NCBI GenBank assembly: GCA_026224995.1
Contig: JAMFRX010000499.1
Coordinates: 1 to 5,760 of the forward strand
DNA length: 5,760 nt
Source of the DNA: Puia dinghuensis
GTDB taxonomy: Bacteria > Bacteroidota > Bacteroidia > Chitinophagales > Chitinophagaceae
Reading direction: 5' to 3'
Both the position numbers and the translations under genes were made by a program. Each line of letters starts with the position of its first letter. Positions within the stretch are counted from its first letter, which is position 1. The notes below the pieces were generated by a model. It was not told the origin of the DNA. It worked only from the letters and a program-made list of their open reading frames with translations, and ran no database searches. Positions 1 through 5,760 of this stretch are shown in pieces.

Positions 1-444
1 GATAATACGGGCAGGGAAGGGGATGACCTGCCGGGAGGCAGGGACACCGAAACCCCGATGGTAAGCGCTATAGGCCAGGTGGACGCTATGTCCCTCGACC
101 ACCACGGTAATCGGGATGCCAATAATTTCTATTTCCTGCGCAGCCTGCATCCTCAGGTGGTGGTAGCACAAACCTGGTGTAGCGACCAACCTGGACAGGA
201 GACGGCGCATCACCTGTCGACAGGAACGCCGTCCTGGAATCCCCCGGATGTTTTTTATCTTTTTATGCAGGCACAAACTCAAATTACCCTGGGTCCCTGG
301 ATCACCCGTTCGGCCAAAAGCCTGGAAGGGCACATCGTGATCCGTGTAATGCCCGGCGGCAAAGAGTTTTATGTATTCGTTCTGAACGATACAACTCACA
401 CACTGCTTGTAAAGAACCGGTTCGGGCCATACCGGTCCGAATAG
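1..444 (+). CDS. MBL-fold metallo-hydrolase, C-terminal part (5' end outside the window)
   Basis: The reading frame is open from base 1 to a TAG at 442-444, giving 147 residues. The first ATG in the window (58) is not a likely start, because the frame continues upstream of it without a stop. The fragment carries VDAMSLDHHGN (about residues 27-37). This resembles the Asp/Ser-His-His-Gly segment late in ComEC-like and related metallo-beta-lactamase-fold hydrolases, where it is followed by a strand such as HPQVVVAQTW. Near the C-terminus, GHIVIRVMPGGKEFYVFVLND followed by FGPYRS looks like the closing beta strands of the same fold. The main HxHxDH metal site would lie upstream, outside the window. 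The substrate is unknown. About 130 bp separates it from the next gene, so it is probably a separate transcription unit. Family assignment is moderately confident. Confidence 0.7.
   Translation, partial: DNTGREGDDLPGGRDTETPMVSAIGQVDAMSLDHHGNRDANNFYFLRSLHPQVVVAQTWCSDQPGQETAHHLSTGTPSWNPPDVFYLFMQAQTQITLGPWITRSAKSLEGHIVIRVMPGGKEFYVFVLNDTTHTLLVKNRFGPYRSE
421..441 (+). other. Hairpin at the end of the MBL-fold gene
   Basis: Bases 421-428 (TTCGGGCC) can pair with 434-441 (GGTCCGAA). This makes an 8-bp stem with one G-U pair and a 5-nt loop, ending directly before the TAG stop at 442-444. No T-run follows, so it does not look like a classical intrinsic terminator. It also encodes the protein's last residues. 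It may be incidental or may protect or pause the 3' end of the transcript. Confidence 0.25.
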
Positions 445-457
445 CAGCCGATCCTTC

Positions 458-485
458 AAATAGTAAAATAGTACATCAAAATAGT
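458..485 (+). repeat. Three direct AAATAGT repeats
   Basis: AAATAGT occurs at 458-464, 466-472 and 479-485, and the last two copies extend to AAAATAGT. Spacing between copy starts is 8 and 13 bp. The repeats lie about 90-117 bp upstream of the MaoC start, a plausible position for an upstream operator. They are AT-rich and short, so chance is a real alternative. Confidence 0.4.
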
Positions 486-550
486 CAAACCTGACATTGC
501 GCGCCGCATAGGGGGGCACTACCTTCATTTTTCAATCATTTCCTAGTTCG

Positions 551-555
551 AAGGA
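551..555 (+). promoter_or_regulatory. Possible Shine-Dalgarno site for the MaoC gene
   Basis: AAGGA lies 10 nt before the TTG at 566 and 19 nt before the ATG at 575. It would favour TTG if used, but Bacteroidetes translation often does not depend on a Shine-Dalgarno site. The A-rich bases just before ATG 575 fit that mode equally well. The start choice remains open by three codons. Confidence 0.3.
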
Positions 556-574
556 CACATTACGATTGCTAAAA

Positions 575-1012
575 ATGAAGAAGTACTACGAAGAGTTCGA
601 GCCTGGCCATGCCCGCCAAACCTCCGGGCGCACGATCACGGAAACGGATATCGTTCTCCATGCCGGACAGACAGGCGATTTTTTCCCCCATCATATGGAT
701 GAAGAGTGGTGCAATACTCAGCCTTTTAAACATCGTATCGCCCACGGCACCCTGATCTTTAGTGTCGCCATCGGCCTGACTGCCGATAGCATTAACGAAG
801 TCTCCATGACCTATGGCTATGACCGCCTCCGGTTTATCCGTCCCGTTTATATCGGCGACACCATCCGCGCGGAAGTAAAGATCAAATCCAAGACGGATCA
901 TAAAAAGCCCGGTTTCGGCCTCGTGGTCGAATCGGTGGAAGTAGCCAACCAACACCGGGAACTGGTGATGGTCTGCGAACATTTGCTGCTGGTAGAAAAA
1001 GCGACAACTTAA
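575..1012 (+). CDS. MaoC-like hydratase (hot-dog fold, enoyl-CoA hydratase type)
   Basis: This 145-residue protein is the usual length of a single-domain MaoC/(R)-specific enoyl-CoA hydratase. That family adds water across, or removes it from, the double bond of an acyl-CoA in the cytoplasm. GDFFPHHMD (residues 34-42) matches the family's GDxNPxHxD loop, with Asp35 and His40 as the expected catalytic pair, spaced as in PhaJ (Asp31/His36). It is followed by FKHRIAHGTL (51-60), the typical second half of the hydratase motif. The Asn of GDxNP is replaced by Phe. I chose ATG 575 because an A-rich leader precedes it and MKKYYEEFEPG is a natural domain start. A TTG at 566 would add three residues and sits 10 nt after an AAGGA (551-555). 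It is first in the array; the next gene begins 9 bp later. The substrate is unknown, though the CoA-transferases downstream could supply its thioester. Confidence 0.9.
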   Translation: MKKYYEEFEPGHARQTSGRTITETDIVLHAGQTGDFFPHHMDEEWCNTQPFKHRIAHGTLIFSVAIGLTADSINEVSMTYGYDRLRFIRPVYIGDTIRAEVKIKSKTDHKKPGFGLVVESVEVANQHRELVMVCEHLLLVEKATT

Positions 1013-1021
1013 ACGACTGCT

Positions 1022-2191
1022 ATGCCCGAAACACACTTAAAAGGGATCACCTGGGGACACAGCCGCGGCTACACTCCGCTGGCTGCCGCCGCACAGCGCT
1101 TCGCCGAGCTGCATCCGGGGGTTACCATTACCTGGGACAAGCGGACTTTGCAGCAATTTGCCGATTACCCCATCGAAGAGCTCACGAAGGCATACGACCT
1201 CCTGATCATCGACCATCCCTGGGTAGGAAGGGCCGCGACACTTGGCTGTGTCCTTCCCCTGGACAGTCACCTGCCTGCAGCCTACCTGAAAGAGCAGGCG
1301 GAGAATTCTGTGGGCTACTCGCATCACAGCTATCACCTGGACGGTCATCAGTGGGCGCTGGCCATCGACGCTGCCACTCCTGTCGCCAGTTGCCGCGCCG
1401 ACCTTCTTGCAAAGGCCGGCCTGGCCATACCCGAGACCTGGGAAGAAGTGCTGGCGATAGCCGGGATGAAAAAGCTCGCCCTTCCCGCCATCCCTATAGA
1501 CCTGCTGATGAACTTCTATATGTTCTGCATAGCCCATGGCTCCCGACCGTTCCAGAGCGATGAGACCGTCGTGGATGCGGCTACCGGCAGGATGGCGCTC
1601 GAGACCATGGAAGAACTCTATTCGCAGCTGGACGAAAAGTTCTTCCATGCCAACCCCATTGCCGTGGCCGAATACATGACCACCACCGACGACTATTGGT
1701 ACTGCCCTTTTGCCTATGGCTATTCCAACTATTCCCGCGACGGCTATGCCCGCCATCGCCTGACCTATACCGATCTTGTCCACATGGGGACGCGCGGCCG
1801 CCTGCGAAGCACTATCGGTGGAACGGGATTAGCGGTGTCGACCCATAGCCAGCATCCCCGGGAGGCCCTCCTTTTTGCCGAATGGGTGGTCTCGCCGGCG
1901 CTGCAATCCACTTTCTATGTGGAGCATGGCGGTCAGCCCGGACATCTGCTGGCCTGGACAAGCGACAAGGCGAACCGGCTTACCCATAACTATTTCTATT
2001 CCGTACTTCCTGCCATGGAAAGGGGCTATATGCGCCCGCGCTACGACGGCTACCTGTATTTCCAGGACCACGGCGGCGATCCTATCCGTGAATTCCTGCT
2101 GAAGCAGCGTGATGCCCGCTCTACTCTTGCCGCCCTGGATCAACTGTACCGTGAAAGCCTTATGAGAAATCCCATTAACCTAGAAGTATGA
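1022..2191 (+). CDS. Solute-binding-protein homologue (family 1 type) without a signal peptide
   Basis: The 389-residue product resembles family 1 extracellular solute-binding proteins of ABC importers. It opens with KGITWGHSRGYTPL (7-20), then AAAAQRFAELHPGVTITWDKR (about 21-41), the first beta-alpha-beta unit of that fold, and YDLLIIDHPWVG (58-69). Later GGTGLAVSTHSQHPREALLFAEWV (about 266-289) matches the C-terminal lobe segment that closes over ligand. It has no hydrophobic leader or lipobox. The TAA of the MaoC gene (1010-1012) is in the same frame four codons before the ATG, so no N-terminal extension is possible. It should therefore stay in the cytoplasm. No permease or ATPase gene lies in the window. 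Its stop overlaps the next start (ATGA, 2188-2191), suggesting coupled translation with the first CoA-transferase. Fold assignment is fairly sure. A role in sensing, holding or delivering a pathway ligand is inference. Confidence 0.82.
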   Translation: MPETHLKGITWGHSRGYTPLAAAAQRFAELHPGVTITWDKRTLQQFADYPIEELTKAYDLLIIDHPWVGRAATLGCVLPLDSHLPAAYLKEQAENSVGYSHHSYHLDGHQWALAIDAATPVASCRADLLAKAGLAIPETWEEVLAIAGMKKLALPAIPIDLLMNFYMFCIAHGSRPFQSDETVVDAATGRMALETMEELYSQLDEKFFHANPIAVAEYMTTTDDYWYCPFAYGYSNYSRDGYARHRLTYTDLVHMGTRGRLRSTIGGTGLAVSTHSQHPREALLFAEWVVSPALQSTFYVEHGGQPGHLLAWTSDKANRLTHNYFYSVLPAMERGYMRPRYDGYLYFQDHGGDPIREFLLKQRDARSTLAALDQLYRESLMRNPINLEV

Positions 2192-3330
2192 ACGAACTGC
2201 CACTGCATGGGTTGACAGTATTGGAATTCAGCCAATACCTTTCGGGTCCCTCCGCAGGCCTCCGGCTTGCCGACCTGGGCGCCCGTGTCATCAAGATAGA
2301 ACGCCCGGAAACGGGTGACGCCTGCCGTCGCCTTTCGATAAAGAACCTCTGGGTCGACGGCGACTCCCTGCTCTTCCATACTATCAACCGCAACAAGGAA
2401 AGTTTCACCGCTAACCTTAAATCCCCGGAGGACATGGCCGTCATCCGGCGCCTGATAGCCCGGGCAGATGTCCTGACGCATAATTTCCGGCCCGGCGTGA
2501 TGGAAGCAGCGGGCCTCGGCTATCCCACTGTGCAGGCCCTCAACCCGAAAATGATCTATGGCGCTATCAGCGGCTATGGCAATACCGGACCCTGGAAGAG
2601 TCTCCCCGGCCAGGACCTGCTGCTCCAGTCGATAAGCGGACTGGCTTATACAACCGGTAACGGGACGGACAATCCCATGCCCTTTGGCTTGTCGATAGCC
2701 GACAGCCTCTGCGGCGCCCAGCTTGTACAGGGTATCCTTGCCGCCCTCGTCCGCCGCGGTAAAACGGGCCAGGGCGCCCTGATAGAGATCTCTATGCTTG
2801 AATCGCTGCTGGACTTTCAATTTGAATTCCTGACCACCTATCATACCAGCGGCCAGCTGCCCCGGCGTAGCGAGCTGAGCAATGGCAACCCGTTGCTGAG
2901 CGCCCCCTATGGCATCTATGCGACGACCGATGGACATCTTGCCATCGCTATGGTCAATATACCCCAACTGGCCCGGGCGATCGGTTCGGAGCTCCTGGCG
3001 GCCTATGACCAGGAACAGGCCTTCAGCCATCGTGACGAGATCAAAGGCGTGCTCTCCCGGCATCTGGCAGCTCAGTCCACCGTTTACTGGCTGGAGCGGC
3101 TGCATGCGGAAGACATGTGGGCCATGGAAGTGCTGGACTGGAAACGGCTTACGGCTCACGAAGGATATAAGATACTGGAGATGGAACAACCTGTTACGAC
3201 GGTACGGGGTAAAAGCCTCCTGACCACCCGATGCCCCATACGCATCGACGGTCAGCGCTTGTTTTCCGCAAAGCCCGCCCCTTCGCTGGGACAGGATAAT
3301 GAAAGGATCGTGATGGAATTATTAAAATAG
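2188..3330 (+). CDS. CaiB/BaiF family III CoA-transferase, first copy
   Basis: At 380 residues it is slightly shorter than CaiB or formyl-CoA transferase (about 405-430). Family III enzymes move CoA between carboxylic acids through an aspartyl-CoA thioester and work as interlocked dimers in the cytoplasm. Hallmarks are LSGPSAGLRLADLGARVIKI (18-37) with ERP following, HNFRPGVMEAAGL (98-110), SGYGNTGPW (128-136), GQDLLLQ (141-147), and IADSLCGAQLVQGILAAL (170-187), in which Asp172 is the expected nucleophile. SNGN (231-234) before APYGIY lies near where formyl-CoA transferase carries its glycine-rich loop. The C-terminus has RCPIRIDG (348-355). All key residues appear intact. The start overlaps the stop of the preceding gene by 4 bp, and the second copy starts 3 bp after its stop. 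Substrates cannot be told from sequence; succinyl-CoA or acetyl-CoA as donor is only a guess. Confidence 0.93.
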   Translation: MNELPLHGLTVLEFSQYLSGPSAGLRLADLGARVIKIERPETGDACRRLSIKNLWVDGDSLLFHTINRNKESFTANLKSPEDMAVIRRLIARADVLTHNFRPGVMEAAGLGYPTVQALNPKMIYGAISGYGNTGPWKSLPGQDLLLQSISGLAYTTGNGTDNPMPFGLSIADSLCGAQLVQGILAALVRRGKTGQGALIEISMLESLLDFQFEFLTTYHTSGQLPRRSELSNGNPLLSAPYGIYATTDGHLAIAMVNIPQLARAIGSELLAAYDQEQAFSHRDEIKGVLSRHLAAQSTVYWLERLHAEDMWAMEVLDWKRLTAHEGYKILEMEQPVTTVRGKSLLTTRCPIRIDGQRLFSAKPAPSLGQDNERIVMELLK

Positions 3331-3333
3331 CCA

Positions 3334-4494
3334 ATGTCCATGAATCTATTGCAGGATATCATCGTCGTCGATTTTAGTCAGTTCCTCTCAGGACCTTCCG
3401 CCGGGCTTCGTCTTGCGGACATGGGCGCCCGGGTGATAAAAGTGGAACGGCCGGGTACTGGCGACATCTGCCGGCAGCTGTACGTGTCCGATACCCGCAT
3501 AGAGGGGGAGTCTACTATTTTTCATGCGATCAACCGCAACAAGCAAAGCTATGCGGCCGATCTCAAAAATGCCGAAGACCTGGAGAAAGTGAAGAAGCTA
3601 ATCCGGCGAGCCGATATCGTCCTGCACAATTTCCGCCCGGGTGTCATGGAACGCATAGGCCTGGACTACGAAAAAGTGAAAGCCATCAAGCCGGATATCG
3701 TCTATGGCGAAGTCAGCGGCTATGGCGCAGAAGGCCCGTGGAAGGATCTTCCGGGTCAGGACCTGCTGGTACAGGCGCTCTCCGGGCTTACCTGGCTGAG
3801 CAACAACCGGAACGAGCGGCCTACGCCCATGGGCGTGTCCGTCGTCGATATCCTTGCCGGAACCTACCTTACGCAGGGTCTCCTCGCGGCCTTGTATCGC
3901 AGAGGAGTCTCAGGTCGCAGCGCGCTTGTCCAGGTAAGCATGATGGAGGCGGTGCTCGATTTCCAGTTCGAGGTGCTCACCTGCCACTTTAATGACGGGC
4001 GGCAGCTGCCGGAACGAAGCCAGGTGAGCAATGGGAATGCATATATCCCCGCTCCCTATGGTATTTATAAGACCCGGGAAGGCTATCTCTCGCTGGCGAT
4101 GGGTGATATACCGAAATTGGCGCGACTGCTGCAGTATCCTCCGCTCGAGGTATTTACCGACAAAGCGGAATGGTTCGACCGCCGCGACGAGATCAAAGGG
4201 CTGCTGGCTGCGCACCTGCTTACCCGTACCGCCGATGAATGGCTTTCGATCCTGCAGCCTGCCGACATCTGGTGTGCGAAGGTGATGGACTACCACGACC
4301 TGATGCAGCAAATTGGGTATAAGGTCCTGGATATGGAATTAAAGGTAAAGACCAGCAATGGCCTGTCCATCCGCACTACCCGCTGTCCCATCCGCGTAGA
4401 TGGAAGCATGGCCGTGTCGGAAATAGGGGCGCCGCTGTTGGGTGAGCATAACGAATTGATAGATGGGCAGTTTGGATTGGATATCGTGTCTTAA
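3334..4494 (+). CDS. CaiB/BaiF family III CoA-transferase, second copy
   Basis: This 386-residue paralogue follows the first copy. By hand count the two align without gaps over their first 190 residues, with about 55% identity (106 matches). Its motifs are LSGPSAGLRLADMGARVIKV (18-37), HNFRPGVMERIGL (98-110), SGYGAEGPWK (128-137), GQDLLVQ (141-147), and VVDILAGTYLTQGLLAAL (170-187) with the presumed nucleophile again at Asp172. SNGN (232-235) and RCPIRVDG (350-357) are also kept. Nothing suggests decay, so both copies are probably active. ATG 3334 is 3 bp after the previous stop; a second ATG at 3340 would remove two residues. The pair could form a heteromer or act on two successive acids of one pathway. 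It ends with a short extra tail (about 375-386) that the first copy lacks. Confidence 0.93.
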   Translation: MSMNLLQDIIVVDFSQFLSGPSAGLRLADMGARVIKVERPGTGDICRQLYVSDTRIEGESTIFHAINRNKQSYAADLKNAEDLEKVKKLIRRADIVLHNFRPGVMERIGLDYEKVKAIKPDIVYGEVSGYGAEGPWKDLPGQDLLVQALSGLTWLSNNRNERPTPMGVSVVDILAGTYLTQGLLAALYRRGVSGRSALVQVSMMEAVLDFQFEVLTCHFNDGRQLPERSQVSNGNAYIPAPYGIYKTREGYLSLAMGDIPKLARLLQYPPLEVFTDKAEWFDRRDEIKGLLAAHLLTRTADEWLSILQPADIWCAKVMDYHDLMQQIGYKVLDMELKVKTSNGLSIRTTRCPIRVDGSMAVSEIGAPLLGEHNELIDGQFGLDIVS

Positions 4495-4498
4495 TTTC

Positions 4499-4517
4499 AT
4501 GGCCTCAAAAGAGCCAT
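4499..4517 (+). promoter_or_regulatory. Small hairpin directly before the amidohydrolase start
   Basis: ATGGcCTC-AAAA-GAGCCAT can fold into a 7-bp stem with one bulged C and an AAAA loop, ending at the base before ATG 4518. The GAG that could act as a weak ribosome-binding site is inside the stem. It could dampen translation of the lactonase relative to the CoA-transferases, but a short stem like this may be chance. Confidence 0.25.
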
Positions 4518-5387
4518 ATGTCACAAAATGTCATTGATACACATATTCATGTTTGGGATCTCCGCCAGGTCGAATATCCCTGGTTGAAGGGTAACACCAC
4601 GATCCTCAACCGTGACTATGACCTGGAAGAGCTGGAAGGAGAAAGAAAGAAGGCTGGCGTCACCGCCGGAATACTCGTACAGGCAGCCAATAGCCTGGAA
4701 GATACGGACTGGATGCTCCGGGTAGCTGAGTCACACAGCTGGATCGCCGGTGTCGTAGGCTGGCTGCCTTTACAAGACCCTGATGCTACGGCCCGTATCC
4801 TGGAAGAGCAGTATGTGCCAGGTAGCCGGCTGAGGGGAGTGCGCCATCAGATCCACGATGAGCCCGATGCTGCCTGGCTCCTGCAGGAAACGGTGCTCGA
4901 AAGTCTCGGCATGCTGGCGTCACGAAACATACCCTATGATCTCGTCGGCATTCTGCCGGCCCATATAGAGACAGCGCTGCGGGTGGCAGAGAAATGGCCT
5001 GGACTACGCCTGATCTTCGACCATCTTAACCAGCCGCCGATCGCCAACCCGGCAAAGGGCAACGCCTGGGAGAAGCTGATGAAAGAAGCCGCCGCTCACG
5101 GTAACTTTTATGTCAAGATCTCGGGCCTGGGCACGGCCGCACAGAAAGGAGAGGAGTGGAAAACTGAAGACCTGGAGCCTTGCATCGAATTCGCCCTGCA
5201 TTACTTCGGGCCTGACCGCTGCTGCTGCGGCGGCGACTGGCCCGTGAGCCTGCTGGCAGGAACCTACGAAAAAACCTGGATCGCTTACCGCACCATCATC
5301 ACAAAATTCCTGGGCCCACAAGACCAGGCCAAAGTATTGTATCAAAATGCCGAACGGTTCTACCGTCTTTTGCCGGAGAGTCCGTAA
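4518..5387 (+). CDS. Amidohydrolase-related protein, COG3618 (sugar-lactonase type)
   Basis: The 289-residue protein has the usual length of COG3618 enzymes, a TIM-barrel family that includes L-fuconolactonase, L-rhamnono-lactonase and 2-pyrone-4,6-dicarboxylate hydrolase. Metal and active-site motifs visible are DTHIHVWD (7-14; His9 and His11), LRGVRH (105-110), FDHLNQP (167-173; His169) and GGDWPVS (238-244; Asp240). The closing NAERFYRL (277-284) is the family's typical C-terminal helix. The bases before Asp240 encode three consecutive cysteines (235-237), where relatives usually have hydrophobic residues. It sits 23 bp after the second CoA-transferase and 16 bp before a RhaT symporter. 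That neighbour favours hydrolysis of a deoxysugar lactone such as L-rhamnono-lactone, though this is inferred from context. An A-rich leader and CCATATG precede the start, as at the next gene. Confidence 0.88.
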   Translation: MSQNVIDTHIHVWDLRQVEYPWLKGNTTILNRDYDLEELEGERKKAGVTAGILVQAANSLEDTDWMLRVAESHSWIAGVVGWLPLQDPDATARILEEQYVPGSRLRGVRHQIHDEPDAAWLLQETVLESLGMLASRNIPYDLVGILPAHIETALRVAEKWPGLRLIFDHLNQPPIANPAKGNAWEKLMKEAAAHGNFYVKISGLGTAAQKGEEWKTEDLEPCIEFALHYFGPDRCCCGGDWPVSLLAGTYEKTWIAYRTIITKFLGPQDQAKVLYQNAERFYRLLPESP

Positions 5388-5403
5388 CTAAAAAAAAGGC
5401 CAT

Positions 5404-5760
5404 ATGAATGTGATCATCGGGTTAAGCATGCTCATCCTGGGCGGCGTTTCTGCCGGCAGCAGCTATGTGCCGTTGAAAGGTATAAAGGGTTGGGCCTGGG
5501 AAAGCCTTTGGGCCGTTCAGGGCATCGTCGCCTGGCTGCTGCTCCCCCTGCTGCTGGCGCTGCTCGCCACTCCACATCTCTTCTCTGTATTGCATCACAT
5601 CTCCTTCTCCACGCTGGCTTCTACTTATGGCTTTGGTTTCCTATGGGGCCTTGGCGGCCTCGCCTGGGGCATGGCTGTGCGCTATATCGGACTGGCCCTG
5701 GGCTTTACCATCGCTACCGGCTTTCTCTCCTCCCTGGGTACTTTGGTGCCCATCATCGCC
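5404..5760 (+). CDS. rhaT: RhaT-type L-rhamnose:H+ symporter, N-terminal part (3' end outside the window)
   Basis: From ATG 5404 the frame stays open to the window edge, giving 119 of an expected 340 or so residues. It is an inner-membrane carrier of the drug/metabolite transporter superfamily that brings in L-rhamnose with a proton. Hydrophobic segments lie at about 2-24, 36-57, 72-91 and 96-119. The stretch YVPLKGIKGWAWESLWAVQG (21-40) parallels the YAPFKKVKKWSWETMWSV region I recall for Escherichia coli RhaT. VRYIGLALG (92-100) parallels MRYLGMSMG. A run of eight A (5390-5397) and CCATATG precede the start; there is no terminator in the 16-bp gap, so it belongs to the same operon. Close relatives may carry related sugars, so rhamnose is the likely but unproven substrate. 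Confidence 0.88.
   Translation, partial: MNVIIGLSMLILGGVSAGSSYVPLKGIKGWAWESLWAVQGIVAWLLLPLLLALLATPHLFSVLHHISFSTLASTYGFGFLWGLGGLAWGMAVRYIGLALGFTIATGFLSSLGTLVPIIA

Larger units (their letters stand above)
445..574 (+). promoter_or_regulatory. Intergenic region that should hold the operon promoter
   Basis: This 130-bp gap is the only sizeable non-coding stretch in front of the six-gene array, so the array's promoter probably lies here. It contains three copies of AAATAGT (458-464, 466-472, 479-485), a G6 run (511-516) and a T-rich stretch around 528-541. I find no exact Bacteroidetes -7 element (TAnnTTTG) on the + strand; TAGTTCG at 544-550 is only a loose resemblance. There is no sigma70-like -35/-10 pair. 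The regulatory role is inferred from position alone. Confidence 0.4.

Noticed and set aside
58..60. ATG 58 as the true start of the first gene
   Set aside because: The frame is open to base 1, and the protein from 58 would begin in the middle of an MBL-fold domain, so the gene starts upstream of the window.
458..485. CRISPR or transposon-end interpretation of the AAATAGT copies
   Set aside because: The units are 7-8 bp and irregularly spaced, with no spacers of constant size, no inverted ends and no transposase nearby.
569..1036. Minus-strand open frame opposite the MaoC gene
   Set aside because: The + strand frame has the catalytic MaoC motifs; the opposite translation has none.
1037..1783. 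Minus-strand open frame (248 codons) opposite the SBP-like gene
   Set aside because: It is a shadow frame made possible by the GC-rich codons of the + strand gene. Its composition is glycine- and valine-rich, with no motif.
2140..3189. Long open frame on the minus strand (349 codons) opposite the first CoA-transferase
   Set aside because: It is a shadow of a well-supported gene with intact family motifs. Its translation shows no recognisable domain, and it runs against the operon direction.
5388..5403. A-run between the amidohydrolase and rhaT as a terminator
   Set aside because: A run of A on the coding strand is not the T-run of an intrinsic terminator, and there is no preceding stem. It fits an A-rich ribosome leader instead.

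Overview
The window looks like a chromosomal stretch from a Bacteroidota bacterium of fairly high GC, plausibly a Chitinophagaceae relative. This is inferred from A-rich leaders rather than strong Shine-Dalgarno sites in front of several genes, the absence of sigma70-like promoters, frequent ATA isoleucine codons, and the types of protein encoded. No RNA gene or taxon-specific marker is present, so the assignment is tentative.

Layout: all genes are on the + strand. Positions 1-444 hold the 3' end of a metallo-beta-lactamase-fold hydrolase that starts outside the window. A gap of about 130 bp (445-574) follows and contains three AAATAGT repeats. From 575 to the right edge runs a tight array of six genes: a MaoC-like hydratase, a solute-binding-protein homologue with no signal peptide, two tandem family III (CaiB/BaiF) CoA-transferases, a COG3618-type amidohydrolase/lactonase, and the first third of a RhaT-type L-rhamnose:H+ symporter. 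The gaps between them are 9, -4, 3, 23 and 16 bp, so this is very probably one operon. No transposase, integrase, CRISPR array, tRNA or rRNA was seen.

How the genes could work together: RhaT would import a 6-deoxysugar or related compound, and the amidohydrolase would open a sugar lactone to the acid. The two CoA-transferases would move CoA onto and off carboxylic acids, and the MaoC protein would hydrate or dehydrate the CoA thioester. Known L-rhamnose pathways (kinase/aldolase or lactonase/dehydratase) need no CoA-transferase or MaoC hydratase. The cluster therefore suggests either a CoA-dependent route for an unusual sugar acid or hydroxy acid, or two adjacent catabolic modules under one promoter. 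The substrate cannot be read from the sequence.

The oddest component is the solute-binding-protein homologue. An in-frame stop codon lies three codons before its ATG, so no signal peptide can be hidden upstream, and no ABC permease or ATPase is seen in the window. It is probably a cytoplasmic ligand-binding or pathway-accessory protein, and it is the best candidate here for something not yet described.
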